A DNA stretch of 30,143 nt from UBA6624 sp964507645 (GTDB lineage: Bacteria > UBP7 > UBA6624). The DNA lies in the NCBI GenBank assembly GCA_964507645.1, contig CAZDPU010000012.1:1-30143 (forward strand), given 5' to 3'. The notes under the pieces were generated by a model. That model saw nothing but the letters and a program-made list of their open reading frames with translations. It was not told the DNA's origin and ran no database searches. A program made the position numbers and the translations under genes. Positions 15,857 to 23,819 of the stretch are shown in pieces; the stretch's first letter is position 1, and each line of letters starts with the position of its first letter.

Positions 15857-16251
15857 GTATTTTGATATCAAATTTAGACTTAGAAATAAAGCGTGAAGTT
15901 CATGCGTTGTATTCAAAGATTACAAATGACCGTATGGAGAGAGGCAAATCCTCTAAAGGAGATGTTTCATTAGTTTTTGTTGATAAAGAACATATGCAAG
16001 CTTTGAATTCAAAATACAGAGAAAAAGATTTTCCAACAGATGTTTTAACTTTTGTACTAAACGGAGATTCTTTTGATGGAGAAATTTATATATGTATTGA
16101 TGTATGTAAAGAAAATAATATTAAAAAATGGGTTTTAAATAGGGTTATTCATGGATTGCTCCATTTAGATGATTGTCATCATGATTCAGAGGAAGAAGTA
16201 AAAATAAATGAAGACAGGCATAAATTACTTTTTGCGGAAGTTTTTTCATGA
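15853..16251 (+). CDS. ybeY: YbeY, rRNA maturation endoribonuclease
   Basis: A 132-residue protein from TTG at 15853, which overlaps the upstream stop (TTGA). The zinc-binding signature H-x3-H-x5-H is present as HGLLHLDDCHH (His100, His104, His110). The usual form is HGxLHLxGYDH, so the Gly-Tyr-Asp part is replaced by Asp-Cys-His; the metal ligands themselves are intact. The upstream LNSKYREKDFPTDVLTF matches the family's LNxxYRxKDxPTDVLSF block. YbeY acts in 16S rRNA 3' maturation and ribosome quality control. Size and context (phoH upstream, CorC-type gene downstream) fit. The stop overlaps the next start by ATGA. Confidence 0.93.
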   Translation: MSILISNLDLEIKREVHALYSKITNDRMERGKSSKGDVSLVFVDKEHMQALNSKYREKDFPTDVLTFVLNGDSFDGEIYICIDVCKENNIKKWVLNRVIHGLLHLDDCHHDSEEEVKINEDRHKLLFAEVFS

Positions 16252-17525
16252 TTTTATTTTTTCTTCAGCAATCTTTTTCTTTTCAGTGGGAAATATTGAT
16301 ACCAATTTCTCTTCTAGCATTTTCAGCATTTTTTTCATTTGCTGAAGCTGCAGTTTTTGCAATATCAAGCACAGAACTTTCATCAAAGGATTCTTCTTCT
16401 GCAAAGATTTTAAGAAAAATTGTTTCCGATCCTGAGCAATTGTCAATGTGTTTGATGATTGGTTACAACTTGGCAAATATAAGTTTAGCATTATTGACTA
16501 CACAATTTGTTATTTCTTTTACTTCAGGATTCAGTAATCAAAAAATCATTTTAGCTTCAGTTGCATTGTTGAATTTTTTTCTTGTTACAACTTTTGCAGA
16601 AATTATTCCTAGGTTGTTAGCAATTAAAAATCCTTACAGCTTCGCTTTGCGAATTGCGCATTTTTTATATTTTTTTACACTGATACTTAAGATTCCTGCA
16701 TTTTTAATAAAAAAAATCAATCATCTTTTTTTATTTGTGATAAAGGTTCCTGAACTTAGTGAAGGAGAAACAATTGAAAGGGAAGTTCAGTCATTAGCAA
16801 GTGATGAAGTTTTTGCAGAAAGTGTTGAGGAGGATGAAGTTGAAATGATCCAAGGAGTTCTGAATTTAGAAGATTTGAAAGTCAAGGATGTTATGGTTCC
16901 TAGAATTGAAGTTGATGCTATAGAGAAATCATTGAAACTTTCAGATGTATTTCAGTTTGTTTCTGAAAAATTTAGAAGCAGGTACCCTGTGTACAACGAA
17001 AGAATAGACAATATTGTTGGAGTCCTTCATGTAAAGGACATATTGGGAGAAGACCTGTCTAATCCAATAGAGTCCTACATTAAAGAACCCTTAATGCTTC
17101 CTCCTGATGTACCTTTGGACAATGCTTTCAAGTCCATGAGAAACAACAGAAAACATTTAGCAATAATCTTAGATGAGTATGGAGGCATGGATGGAATCGT
17201 TACTGTCGAAGATTTACTAGAAGAGGTTGTTGGTCAAATAGAGGATGAGTACCAATTAGAAGATCCAGATTTAGTTGAGGCAAATGAGGATTTGCTCATT
17301 GTTAGACCTGCACTTAGGGTTGCAGAAGTTATGGATGCATTGAATTTAACATGCATTGATCCCCCTGCGGACCAGGTGGGACCTCTTGTTTACAAGATAT
17401 TAGGCAAGGTTCCAAAAGAAAAAGATTCAATTGAATGGGGAGGGTTGATTTTCAAGGTTGTTGATATGGAAGGAACTCAAATTAAAAGGTTGGAAGTCAT
17501 GAAGAGTAATAAGGATTTGTTATGA
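16248..17525 (+). CDS. CNNM/CorC-type transporter-associated protein (DUF21-CBS-CBS-CorC_HlyC)
   Basis: A 425-residue inner-membrane protein. The N-terminal DUF21 region has about four membrane segments (residues about 12-35, 60-85, 95-120, 130-155) with FFSFAEAAVFAISSTEL at its start. Two CBS domains follow: DVMVPRIEVDAI...SRYPVYNERIDNIVGVLHVKDIL and KHLAIILDEYGGMDGIVTVEDLLEEVVG. The C-terminal CorC_HlyC domain (about 345-425) includes DQVGPLVYKILGKVP. The family contributes to magnesium and cobalt homeostasis. All domains look complete. The order phoH-ybeY-corC is common (ybeZ-ybeY-ybeX in proteobacteria), although ybeX proteins lack DUF21. ATGA overlaps on both sides couple it to ybeY and to a second, shorter paralogue. 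Confidence 0.9.
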   Translation: MILFFLQQSFSFQWEILIPISLLAFSAFFSFAEAAVFAISSTELSSKDSSSAKILRKIVSDPEQLSMCLMIGYNLANISLALLTTQFVISFTSGFSNQKIILASVALLNFFLVTTFAEIIPRLLAIKNPYSFALRIAHFLYFFTLILKIPAFLIKKINHLFLFVIKVPELSEGETIEREVQSLASDEVFAESVEEDEVEMIQGVLNLEDLKVKDVMVPRIEVDAIEKSLKLSDVFQFVSEKFRSRYPVYNERIDNIVGVLHVKDILGEDLSNPIESYIKEPLMLPPDVPLDNAFKSMRNNRKHLAIILDEYGGMDGIVTVEDLLEEVVGQIEDEYQLEDPDLVEANEDLLIVRPALRVAEVMDALNLTCIDPPADQVGPLVYKILGKVPKEKDSIEWGGLIFKVVDMEGTQIKRLEVMKSNKDLL

Positions 17526-18487
17526 CAATTACGCTAACGATTATTTTCATATTAATTTCCGGTTGGTTTACTGGTCTTGAGATTGCTTTGCTTCAAACTG
17601 ACAAAGTTGAATTGTCAAATAATGCAAAAAATGAGGACTCTGTTTCAAAAGGCCTATCAAAATGGATGTCAAATTCTTCAAAACTTTTTACAACAATATT
17701 GTTAAGTATTAATTTTTCAAATCAAATTGCAGCAGCAATTTTTTCATATTGGATTTACCAAAATTTAATGGATCAAAATCGAACTTTTCTTAATGTTGTT
17801 TTCACCTTGACAATTTTTATTTTTGCTGAAGGATTGCCAAAGATGTGGGCTATCAGAAGTTCTAAATTTTTTACCAATGGAGCAAATTTAAGTTTAAAAA
17901 TTGCAGGTTATATACTAGCTCCTTTTGTGAGCTTTTTTTCTCTTCTCCCTAAAAAAATGAAAATGGATTCAAAAGGTTTGATTAGAGTTTACAAGATACA
18001 AAGAAAAGAAATTATAAAAATAACCGATAGGGCAATGGAAGAGGAGGTGATGACTGATGAAGCTAAAAGGATAAGGGGGGTTCTTCTTCTTGGAGAAAAA
18101 ACAGTTAAATCATGTATTGTTCCAAGTAAGGATATTGTTGTTTTGGGTCCAGAGATGAAGATTGATGATGTAATTAACGTGGTAAAAAAAACAGGGCATA
18201 GCAGGATACCTTTTTGTTTCGAAAATCTCGATGATTCTAGAACATACCTACATGCCAAATCATTGTTTAAGCTTAAGGATGGAGAGGATTGGAAAACCGT
18301 TCTGAAACCGCTTGTTAGGCTTGAAAGTAATACTTATTTAGATGACGCAATGGACTCTATGAAAAAGGGTGGTGGAATTGCAATTGTTGAAAATAGGGAC
18401 AAAACACTTGGAGTAGTATTTTTAGAAGATATATTGGAATTTGCTCTTGGAAAAACTGCTGATGAGTATGATGAAAAGTTAAATTGA
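17522..18487 (+). CDS. Second CNNM-type protein, lacking CorC_HlyC domain
   Basis: A 321-residue protein with a DUF21 membrane region (about residues 1-150, beginning GWFTGLEIALLQTDKVELS) and a degenerate CBS pair: CIVPSKDIVVLGPEMKIDDV, SRIPFCFENLDDS and GGGIAIVENRDKTLGVVFLE, then DILEFALG. The VMVPR entry motif of the first copy is changed to CIVPS and the DEYGG motif to ENRDK. It stops where the CorC_HlyC domain would begin. Compared with its neighbour it looks like a regulatory or heterodimer partner rather than a duplicate. It overlaps the neighbouring genes by ATGA and TTGA. Ion specificity cannot be read from the sequence. Confidence 0.85.
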   Translation: MTITLTIIFILISGWFTGLEIALLQTDKVELSNNAKNEDSVSKGLSKWMSNSSKLFTTILLSINFSNQIAAAIFSYWIYQNLMDQNRTFLNVVFTLTIFIFAEGLPKMWAIRSSKFFTNGANLSLKIAGYILAPFVSFFSLLPKKMKMDSKGLIRVYKIQRKEIIKITDRAMEEEVMTDEAKRIRGVLLLGEKTVKSCIVPSKDIVVLGPEMKIDDVINVVKKTGHSRIPFCFENLDDSRTYLHAKSLFKLKDGEDWKTVLKPLVRLESNTYLDDAMDSMKKGGGIAIVENRDKTLGVVFLEDILEFALGKTADEYDEKLN

Positions 18488-19287
18488 AAAAAAAGATTAT
18501 CATCCATGCTGGAGCAGGGAAGCACAGATCCTTATTGAGTGATGTGGATAAGGTTTTGAATCTCGCAATCAAAGAATCAATAAAAAAAGAAGGAAGAGGT
18601 GCTTTAGAAATGGCTGTTAGGGCTGTTGAGGTTATGGAAAACTCTGGTTTTTTAAATTCAGGATCTGGCAGCGTTAGACAAAGTGATGGAAAGGTAAGAA
18701 TGGATGGATCCATTGCGCTTAGTAATGGTTTTTTTTCTTCTGTCGTAGGGCTTCCAGGCTGCTGGAATGTTTCAAGAATTTGCCAGGTTCTTCTTGATTC
18801 AAAAAATCCAATGATGTGTGGAAAAGAGCTTGAAATAAAGATGAAAAATCTGGGTTTTTCTAAATTAAAACCAGATCCAGATGCTTATTATGAATGGACC
18901 CAATCCGGACAAAATTCACCTGGAACAGTTGGAGCAGTTTCTTTTGATGGAAAGAATTTGTGTTCTGTTACAACAACAGGAGGGAGATCTGGTGTGGATG
19001 CTGGAAGGGTTGGAGATAGTGGCATGGCTGGCTGTGGGTCTTCAGCTAATAGAATTGGAGCTGTTTCCTGTACTGGAATTGGTGAAGCAATAGTTAGGTC
19101 TAGATTAGCTGATTACACTTTGAATATTATGAAAAAATTAAACCCCATGGATGCATGTAAAAAGGCTATAAAAGAATTAGAAAAAGATATTTTGTCACAA
19201 GGTTTGGGAGGCTTGATTGCAATAAACAATAAAGGAGAGGTTGGTTGGGCATTCAATACTGAAGAAATGCCCATATGCATTCAATAG
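18484..19287 (+). CDS. Isoaspartyl peptidase / plant-type L-asparaginase (Ntn-hydrolase)
   Basis: A 267-residue protein from TTG at 18484 (TTGA overlap). The nucleophile motif of the family is present: Thr148 in GTVGAV, followed by TTTGG, VGDSGMAGCGSSAN and SCTGIGEAIVR. The first part begins IIIHAGAG and contains LNSGSGSVRQSDGKVRMDG, both typical of the alpha subunit. The C-terminus keeps GGLIAINNKGEVGWAFNT. Family members are made as inactive precursors and cleaved before the Thr into alpha and beta subunits. They hydrolyse beta-aspartyl peptides and asparagine. The protein is somewhat shorter than the common size near 310 residues, mainly in the linker before the nucleophile and at the end. 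There is no signal peptide, so cytoplasmic. Its tie to neighbouring genes is unclear. Confidence 0.88.
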   Translation: MKKKIIIHAGAGKHRSLLSDVDKVLNLAIKESIKKEGRGALEMAVRAVEVMENSGFLNSGSGSVRQSDGKVRMDGSIALSNGFFSSVVGLPGCWNVSRICQVLLDSKNPMMCGKELEIKMKNLGFSKLKPDPDAYYEWTQSGQNSPGTVGAVSFDGKNLCSVTTTGGRSGVDAGRVGDSGMAGCGSSANRIGAVSCTGIGEAIVRSRLADYTLNIMKKLNPMDACKKAIKELEKDILSQGLGGLIAINNKGEVGWAFNTEEMPICIQ

Positions 19288-19296
19288 AATTTGGTA

Positions 19297-20121
19297 ATGG
19301 ACTTATTTAGTATCATTTTTTTATACATATTTGCATGTATAGGGAGTTTTTTAAATGTTGTTATCCATAGATACTATTCAAAAGAGAGTGTTGTTTTTGG
19401 CTCTTCTTATTGTCCATCATGCAAGGAAAAAATAAAATGGTTTGACAATATGCCCATTATTTCTTGGATTTTGTTGAAGGGTAAATGCAGATCATGTAAA
19501 AAAAAGATTTCGGTATCTTATTTACTTGTAGAGCTAGCCGCAGTTTACATTGGGTATTATTTGTTTTTCATAAATGATAATTTTTTTATTTCCAATACAG
19601 AAAATGACATGCAATTATCTTTGGGAATATTAAGTTTTATTTTATTTTGTTTATTTTTAGTAATTACAGTCATTGATTTAAGGTCCAAAATAATTCCAGA
19701 TAGGTTTTTGCTACTTTCAGGATCGCTAGTTTTTTTTATGCATTTTTTTACAGAAAGCCCAAGTGAATCTTTGTATGTTGGGTTAATTGGAATGGTTTTC
19801 CTTGCCACATCCCTAGCGGCAGTTTTGTGGATCGGTAGTTTTATTTTAAAAAGAGATGCAATGGGTTGGGGTGACGTAAAAATGGCTTTAGTCATAGGTT
19901 TCCTTTTAGGTTTTGATTATGGATTTTTTGCAGTTTCTCTAGCAATATTTTCAGGTGCAATTTTTGGATTAATGATGATGTTGTACAAAAGAATAAGAAA
20001 TGAAAATTATAGAAATCTAGAAATGCCATTTGGACCATTTTTAGCAATTGGGACATGTGTGACTTTTCTACATGGAGTTTTGGATGTTTCTTTTTTAACT
20101 AAATTCCTTTCTGGTTCTTGA
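19297..20121 (+). CDS. pilD: Type IV prepilin peptidase / N-methyltransferase (PilD/GspO)
   Basis: A 274-residue polytopic membrane protein. The N-terminal block GSFLNVVIHRYY and the zinc-type cysteines C39xxC42 (CPSC) and C64xxC67 (CRSC) mark the methyltransferase domain. The catalytic aspartates of the peptidase lie at Asp127 (VIDLRSKIIPD) and Asp193 (GWGDVK). The enzyme cuts the class III leader after Gly in prepilins and methylates the new N-terminus, on the cytoplasmic side of the inner membrane. The five pseudopilin genes just downstream are its likely substrates. A TTG at 19291 is an alternative start adding two residues; neither has a clear ribosome site, and ATG was preferred. No terminator is visible downstream. 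Confidence 0.95.
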   Translation: MDLFSIIFLYIFACIGSFLNVVIHRYYSKESVVFGSSYCPSCKEKIKWFDNMPIISWILLKGKCRSCKKKISVSYLLVELAAVYIGYYLFFINDNFFISNTENDMQLSLGILSFILFCLFLVITVIDLRSKIIPDRFLLLSGSLVFFMHFFTESPSESLYVGLIGMVFLATSLAAVLWIGSFILKRDAMGWGDVKMALVIGFLLGFDYGFFAVSLAIFSGAIFGLMMMLYKRIRNENYRNLEMPFGPFLAIGTCVTFLHGVLDVSFLTKFLSGS

Positions 20122-20148
20122 TTTTTTTATAAAAGTATCAATTTTTTC

Positions 20149-20170
20149 TTTAAATACTTAAGTATTTAAA
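20149..20170. promoter_or_regulatory. Perfect 22-bp palindrome, candidate operator
   Basis: TTTAAATACTTAAGTATTTA plus AA reads identically on both strands over 22 bases with no mismatch, in the only non-coding gap between the prepilin peptidase and the pseudopilins. It ends about 25 bases before a candidate -10 element. Its length and position fit a dimeric regulator's binding site. It lacks the G/C stem and U-tract of an intrinsic terminator. Confidence 0.55.
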
Positions 20171-20172
20171 AA

Positions 20173-20201
20173 TATTCCTTTTTCAAAATATGCTTTATAC
20201 T
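20173..20201 (+). promoter_or_regulatory. Candidate promoter of the pseudopilin genes
   Basis: TATACT at 20196-20201 matches five of six bases of the sigma-70 -10 consensus. No good -35 hexamer stands at the normal distance (TATTCC at 20173-20178), so activation by a factor at the adjacent palindrome is plausible. Predicted transcript start is near 20208, which favours the ATG at 20240 for the first pseudopilin. Confidence 0.45.
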
Positions 20202-20239
20202 CTATAGGTTTGAATGAATTTGTTCGTATTGTAAAAAAA

Positions 20240-21268
20240 ATGAAAAAGCTTCATCATGAAGCTTCAAGAGGCTTTACTCTTGCAGAAATGTTGGTTGTTC
20301 TTGCAATCGTTGGAATACTGATAACAATAAGCTTGCCATCAATTTCCCAAGGAAACCACAGGAGAAAATTTGATTCCTATTCAACAAAAATATTGGGTGA
20401 TCTGAGATGGGCTTTTTCTGAATCTAGCTCAAAGGGGGAAGAGTTGGTCATAGAGGTAATTGGTTTTTATCACAACCAACAGAATACTGGACATCCTTTT
20501 CCCTTGGAGGATACTATAAGAGTTTGGAAGAAAAAAGATTGGAAAAAGTATTTAGATATGTCTAGTCACAAGGCTCCAAACAATTTTTCTCTTGAGTTTT
20601 CCCCACCATATCTTGTTTATGACCTTTCTGAGGGTTCGACATTGAATGAGAATAGTTGCATCTTGGATGGCTCAGACCAGTCTTCAAGCCTTGTTGATTG
20701 TGATTATGTGATTGGAGAGGATGAATTGCCAGTTCCTTTAAGGGAGTATGTAAGAGAAGATTACAAGGATCCCCCTGCGCTTCTTGAAACTCCAGAATAT
20801 CAAGCAGTCTTATCAAGCAAGAAGTTTAAAAGGATAAGGAATATACCCAGAGAAATTGATTTGATTGCACCATATGTTGACCAATCCCTTTATGACGGAA
20901 GTGGTTTGGTAAATTATGAAAATTTGATTTCTTATGCTGTTATAAGACCTGAAGGCAATTCCGAAAACTCTACAGGGGTTTTGACGTTTGCTTTTATGTT
21001 GAAGCCTGAATATTTTTCAGAAAGAATTTTAAATCTTTCAAACAAAATGGTTGATAACGCGTCCCGTTTCAAGTGTGCAATGGAGGCAAATTTACAGAGT
21101 AGATCAAATGGAAGAACCGTCCAATTGATGCTTGCTAGTGGTGGTGTTAGGGTTACAGAATCTGCTCCTTCAGATTACATGGACCCCAATAGGCAGTCTT
21201 CATGCAGTGTTCAAAATGTTGATGCTCAATGGTCTTTGGAGTTTGATAGAGGTCCGGGATGGAGATGA
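20240..21268 (+). CDS. gspH: GspH/FimT-type pseudopilin
   Basis: A 342-residue protein from ATG at 20240. The N-terminal leader MKKLHHEASRG is followed by the class III cleavage site and helix G|FTLAEMLVVLAIVGILIT, with Glu at +5. The start at TTG 20210 would add ten residues to the leader and would lie only a few bases after the predicted transcript start, so I prefer 20240. After the helix, DLRWAFSESSSKGEELVIEV resembles the FimT/GspH start of the globular domain. At 342 residues it is about twice the usual GspH size, with an added soluble region containing four cysteines in its second half. It is the first gene of the pseudopilin set and overlaps the next. Assignment as pseudopilin is firm; the H-class is an inference. 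Confidence 0.85.
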   Translation: MKKLHHEASRGFTLAEMLVVLAIVGILITISLPSISQGNHRRKFDSYSTKILGDLRWAFSESSSKGEELVIEVIGFYHNQQNTGHPFPLEDTIRVWKKKDWKKYLDMSSHKAPNNFSLEFSPPYLVYDLSEGSTLNENSCILDGSDQSSSLVDCDYVIGEDELPVPLREYVREDYKDPPALLETPEYQAVLSSKKFKRIRNIPREIDLIAPYVDQSLYDGSGLVNYENLISYAVIRPEGNSENSTGVLTFAFMLKPEYFSERILNLSNKMVDNASRFKCAMEANLQSRSNGRTVQLMLASGGVRVTESAPSDYMDPNRQSSCSVQNVDAQWSLEFDRGPGWR

Positions 21269-22695
21269 GAATTAAAAAATTGGGTTTCACTCTTGTTGAA
21301 TTACTTGTGGGTATAAGTATTTTGATTCTTGTTTTGCTTCCAATTTTGACAGCTATAGGGAAAACAGTAAACAGAAGCGAACAGAGCCAATCCATGAATC
21401 AAGCATTAAATCTAGCTGAAGAACGTATGAGTGCTTTGGAAAACCACTTAGGTACACAGGATTTTTATCCTGGGGGAATTCCTTTTGACTTTGAGGGAGG
21501 AAGCAGATTGACAGATGACCAAGTCGACATTTCTAATGACCCTGAGTTGAGTAATTATTTATCAGGAGTTTGGTATAGAGGTCAATCTGGGGAAACAGCT
21601 TCATACATGAACCCTTCTCGTTATGGTTGTGATAACCAAAATGCAATTGGTTCTGAGGCTGAGGATGGTTATCTAAATGACAACATGCATGTTTGTATTG
21701 ATCCACATAATCCTAATAATTTAGTTGATATGCAGGGTCTTGACTTATCTGATGAAAAATACAGGGTTGCAATGGCAATGTTTGCAGCAAGAATGGATCC
21801 CATAGATGCATTGGCAATTTACATGCCGGAGTTACATCCTGAATCTTTTAGATTTAACAACATGAACACATGTAATACAAATTTTGAAGGAGATTGTCCA
21901 AGGATTGATGGAATTGAAGATTTTGGAGAAATTGTTGACAAAGCCTATTTTGAAGAATCTTCTGACTTTACTTGTTTTGGAGCCATTGATTCGCATGTTG
22001 GAAGAAATTGGCTTGATTTTGGTTATTTGGCGAGCCCATTTGACAACGAAACATACTCTGACAACATTGCTTGGCCGGGCTATGGCCAATACTGGAGAAT
22101 GATTGCTGCAAGTGGTGTGAGCAGAGCTAATCCTGATCCTACGGATGATAACAGAAATGAATGTGCGTTGAATCCAAACAAGTCAACAACATCTATCTCG
22201 TCTAAGATTTCAAGTTCTTTAGATACTTTTCAGAAATTTAGACGAGAAACACAGGTTGCAACTGTTTATTTTCCAGGTGGAGGTAGAGATTTAACAGAAT
22301 TAATTGATCCTCAGGATGCAAGGTATTACAGATCTTCTGAAGGGGTTTTGGGACGCTTGGTTAGAGTCTCTGTTGTTTGGAGAGCTGGGGAAGGATGCTC
22401 TTCAAATAACGATCCTGCAACCCAAGGGGTATTTTCAAGATGTTCTGATCCAATTGCAAGCATACGTAAACAATTGAGTTCAGGTGATTCAAATATTAAT
22501 TTGAGAAATAAAGTTTCCTTAAATAAAGGTATTGAACTAAGGAGGTTTATCCCTGACCCAGACCAAGATCCATGTGATTTAATGGTACAAGTGCTTGATC
22601 AAGCAAAAACAAGTAAGCTATCTTGGTCTTTGCATGATGGGGATCCAACAAATACTTCAAATATTTTTGAAGAATGTTGGTTTAAGGATTCGTAA
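21259..22695 (+). CDS. gspI: GspI/PilV-type pseudopilin, oversized
   Basis: A 478-residue protein with leader MEMRIKKLG and the processed helix G|FTLVELLVGISILILVLLPI, Glu at +5. After it, SMNQALNLAEERMSALEN resembles the QALNLAxxRMxxLE segment of GspI/PilV minor pilins. The remaining 400 residues are a Cys-, Asn- and Asp-rich soluble domain with no similarity I can name, whereas GspI is usually near 120 residues. ATG 21259 has AGAGGT five bases upstream; the ATG at 21265 would give an ATGA overlap with the upstream stop and is an equally good choice. Predicted minor pseudopilin in the inner membrane, periplasmic domain. Confidence 0.83.
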   Translation: MEMRIKKLGFTLVELLVGISILILVLLPILTAIGKTVNRSEQSQSMNQALNLAEERMSALENHLGTQDFYPGGIPFDFEGGSRLTDDQVDISNDPELSNYLSGVWYRGQSGETASYMNPSRYGCDNQNAIGSEAEDGYLNDNMHVCIDPHNPNNLVDMQGLDLSDEKYRVAMAMFAARMDPIDALAIYMPELHPESFRFNNMNTCNTNFEGDCPRIDGIEDFGEIVDKAYFEESSDFTCFGAIDSHVGRNWLDFGYLASPFDNETYSDNIAWPGYGQYWRMIAASGVSRANPDPTDDNRNECALNPNKSTTSISSKISSSLDTFQKFRRETQVATVYFPGGGRDLTELIDPQDARYYRSSEGVLGRLVRVSVVWRAGEGCSSNNDPATQGVFSRCSDPIASIRKQLSSGDSNINLRNKVSLNKGIELRRFIPDPDQDPCDLMVQVLDQAKTSKLSWSLHDGDPTNTSNIFEECWFKDS

Positions 22696-22698
22696 TAT

Positions 22699-22703
22699 GG
22701 AGG
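22699..22703 (+). promoter_or_regulatory. Shine-Dalgarno deciding the GspG-like start
   Basis: GGAGG ends 8 bases before ATG 22712. It excludes the upstream in-frame ATG at 22697, which overlaps the site itself, and the far upstream starts inside the previous gene. It yields a four-residue leader MKRG before the pilin cleavage site. Confidence 0.75.
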
Positions 22704-22711
22704 TTTTAAAA

Positions 22712-23812
22712 ATGAAGAGAGGTTTTACATTGACTGAACTATTGGTAGTCATAGTCATAATCGGAATATTGATTACACTGGTTGTTCCAAGTGTTACAAA
22801 AGCAAGAAACAAGGCAAAGGAAGCTCAGGTGAAAGCAGGCGTTCATGACATAGAGATTGCATTGAGTTCTTTTTCTGCTGGAAACTCTGGATGGTATCCA
22901 GGAGTTGCTTATGACCCTAGTGGAACACAATCACTGCAAGCAAATATGCTTGGGATCTCAGGAAGGTCTGGAGTTTCTGTTCCAGATGGCAATGAGGTTG
23001 TTTCAAGTGGTGTTGTTGGAGGGAGAATGGATTGCATGGTTGATCCAAGAAAATGCGGAGACGCCACTCCAACTCAAGACAAGTATCTTGATGACTACTG
23101 GAGGTGGGATAGGCTGTATTTAGAAGGAGTTTTGGATGAATATCCAACAAATCCTTTTAGCAGCGCAAAAGCTGGAAATTCAAGTGTTAAGAGAGGAATG
23201 CATAATATATTTGTAGTTGCAATATTGCCTGTTTCTGGTACAGGTGGTCCAGATTTCATAGGAACATGTTTATCAAAACCTGCTGGTGATGCTGAATCTT
23301 TTGCCGGTGGAGGAACTTGGTACAGTTATGAAAGTTACAACACCGTTGATGGAAGACTTTCTTATGGATGGGATGACCCAAGCACTTCAACTCCAGCTGT
23401 TTGTGATGCTCTTACTGGAGATGATAATAACTCCTGGGAAGAAAGTCCAGACCTTTATCCAAGAGGTGATTTTTCATATATTCCACTAGATCCTGTTGAC
23501 AGAAGAGCTTATACAGATGCAAGTGGAAATCTAGCAAATGGAGAATATATGGCTTTTGTTGAGAATTATTGGATTATTGGATACGGATCAGAATCTGCAT
23601 GGAAGTCTGATATCTTTGATGTAGAAGCGTTGTCTTCAGGAAATAATTGTGGTTTGAAGTTTCAACAACCTTTAGGGAGAATTGACCCTGCATCAACTGC
23701 ATCTTTTCTTAACTGTAATCCGACTGAATATGAAAATAGAGCTTTGGAAAGTCTTAGAGGGGGGATTCTTTTAGAAGGAACTGCTTATACGGAGCAAGCG
23801 TTTAGCGAATAG
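22712..23812 (+). CDS. gspG: GspG-type (major) pseudopilin, oversized
   Basis: A 366-residue protein with leader MKRG and the helix G|FTLTELLVVIVIIGILITLV, then PSVTKARNKAKEAQVKAGVHDIEIAL, which matches the GspG pattern of a helix passing into the KAxxxxxxIxxAL segment. Near the middle, YLEGVLDEYPTNPFSS resembles the GspG turn that closes with YPTNPxxP-like residues, and the C-terminal region YWIIGYGSES resembles its conserved end. Typical GspG is about 140 residues, so two or more insertions are present. In known T2SS the GspG product is the main subunit of the pseudopilus and binds calcium. A good ribosome site suggests higher expression than the overlapping minor pseudopilins. Confidence 0.85.
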   Translation: MKRGFTLTELLVVIVIIGILITLVVPSVTKARNKAKEAQVKAGVHDIEIALSSFSAGNSGWYPGVAYDPSGTQSLQANMLGISGRSGVSVPDGNEVVSSGVVGGRMDCMVDPRKCGDATPTQDKYLDDYWRWDRLYLEGVLDEYPTNPFSSAKAGNSSVKRGMHNIFVVAILPVSGTGGPDFIGTCLSKPAGDAESFAGGGTWYSYESYNTVDGRLSYGWDDPSTSTPAVCDALTGDDNNSWEESPDLYPRGDFSYIPLDPVDRRAYTDASGNLANGEYMAFVENYWIIGYGSESAWKSDIFDVEALSSGNNCGLKFQQPLGRIDPASTASFLNCNPTEYENRALESLRGGILLEGTAYTEQAFSE

Positions 23813-23819
23813 ATTTTCA

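Noticed and set aside
20149..20170. The 22-bp palindrome as an intrinsic terminator
   Set aside because: The stem is almost entirely A/T and no T-run follows it directly, so hairpin strength is too low; operator preferred.
22595..22711. Upstream start for the GspG-like protein
   Set aside because: It lies inside the previous gene and would put 39 residues before the pilin leader; the GGAGG site fixes ATG 22712.
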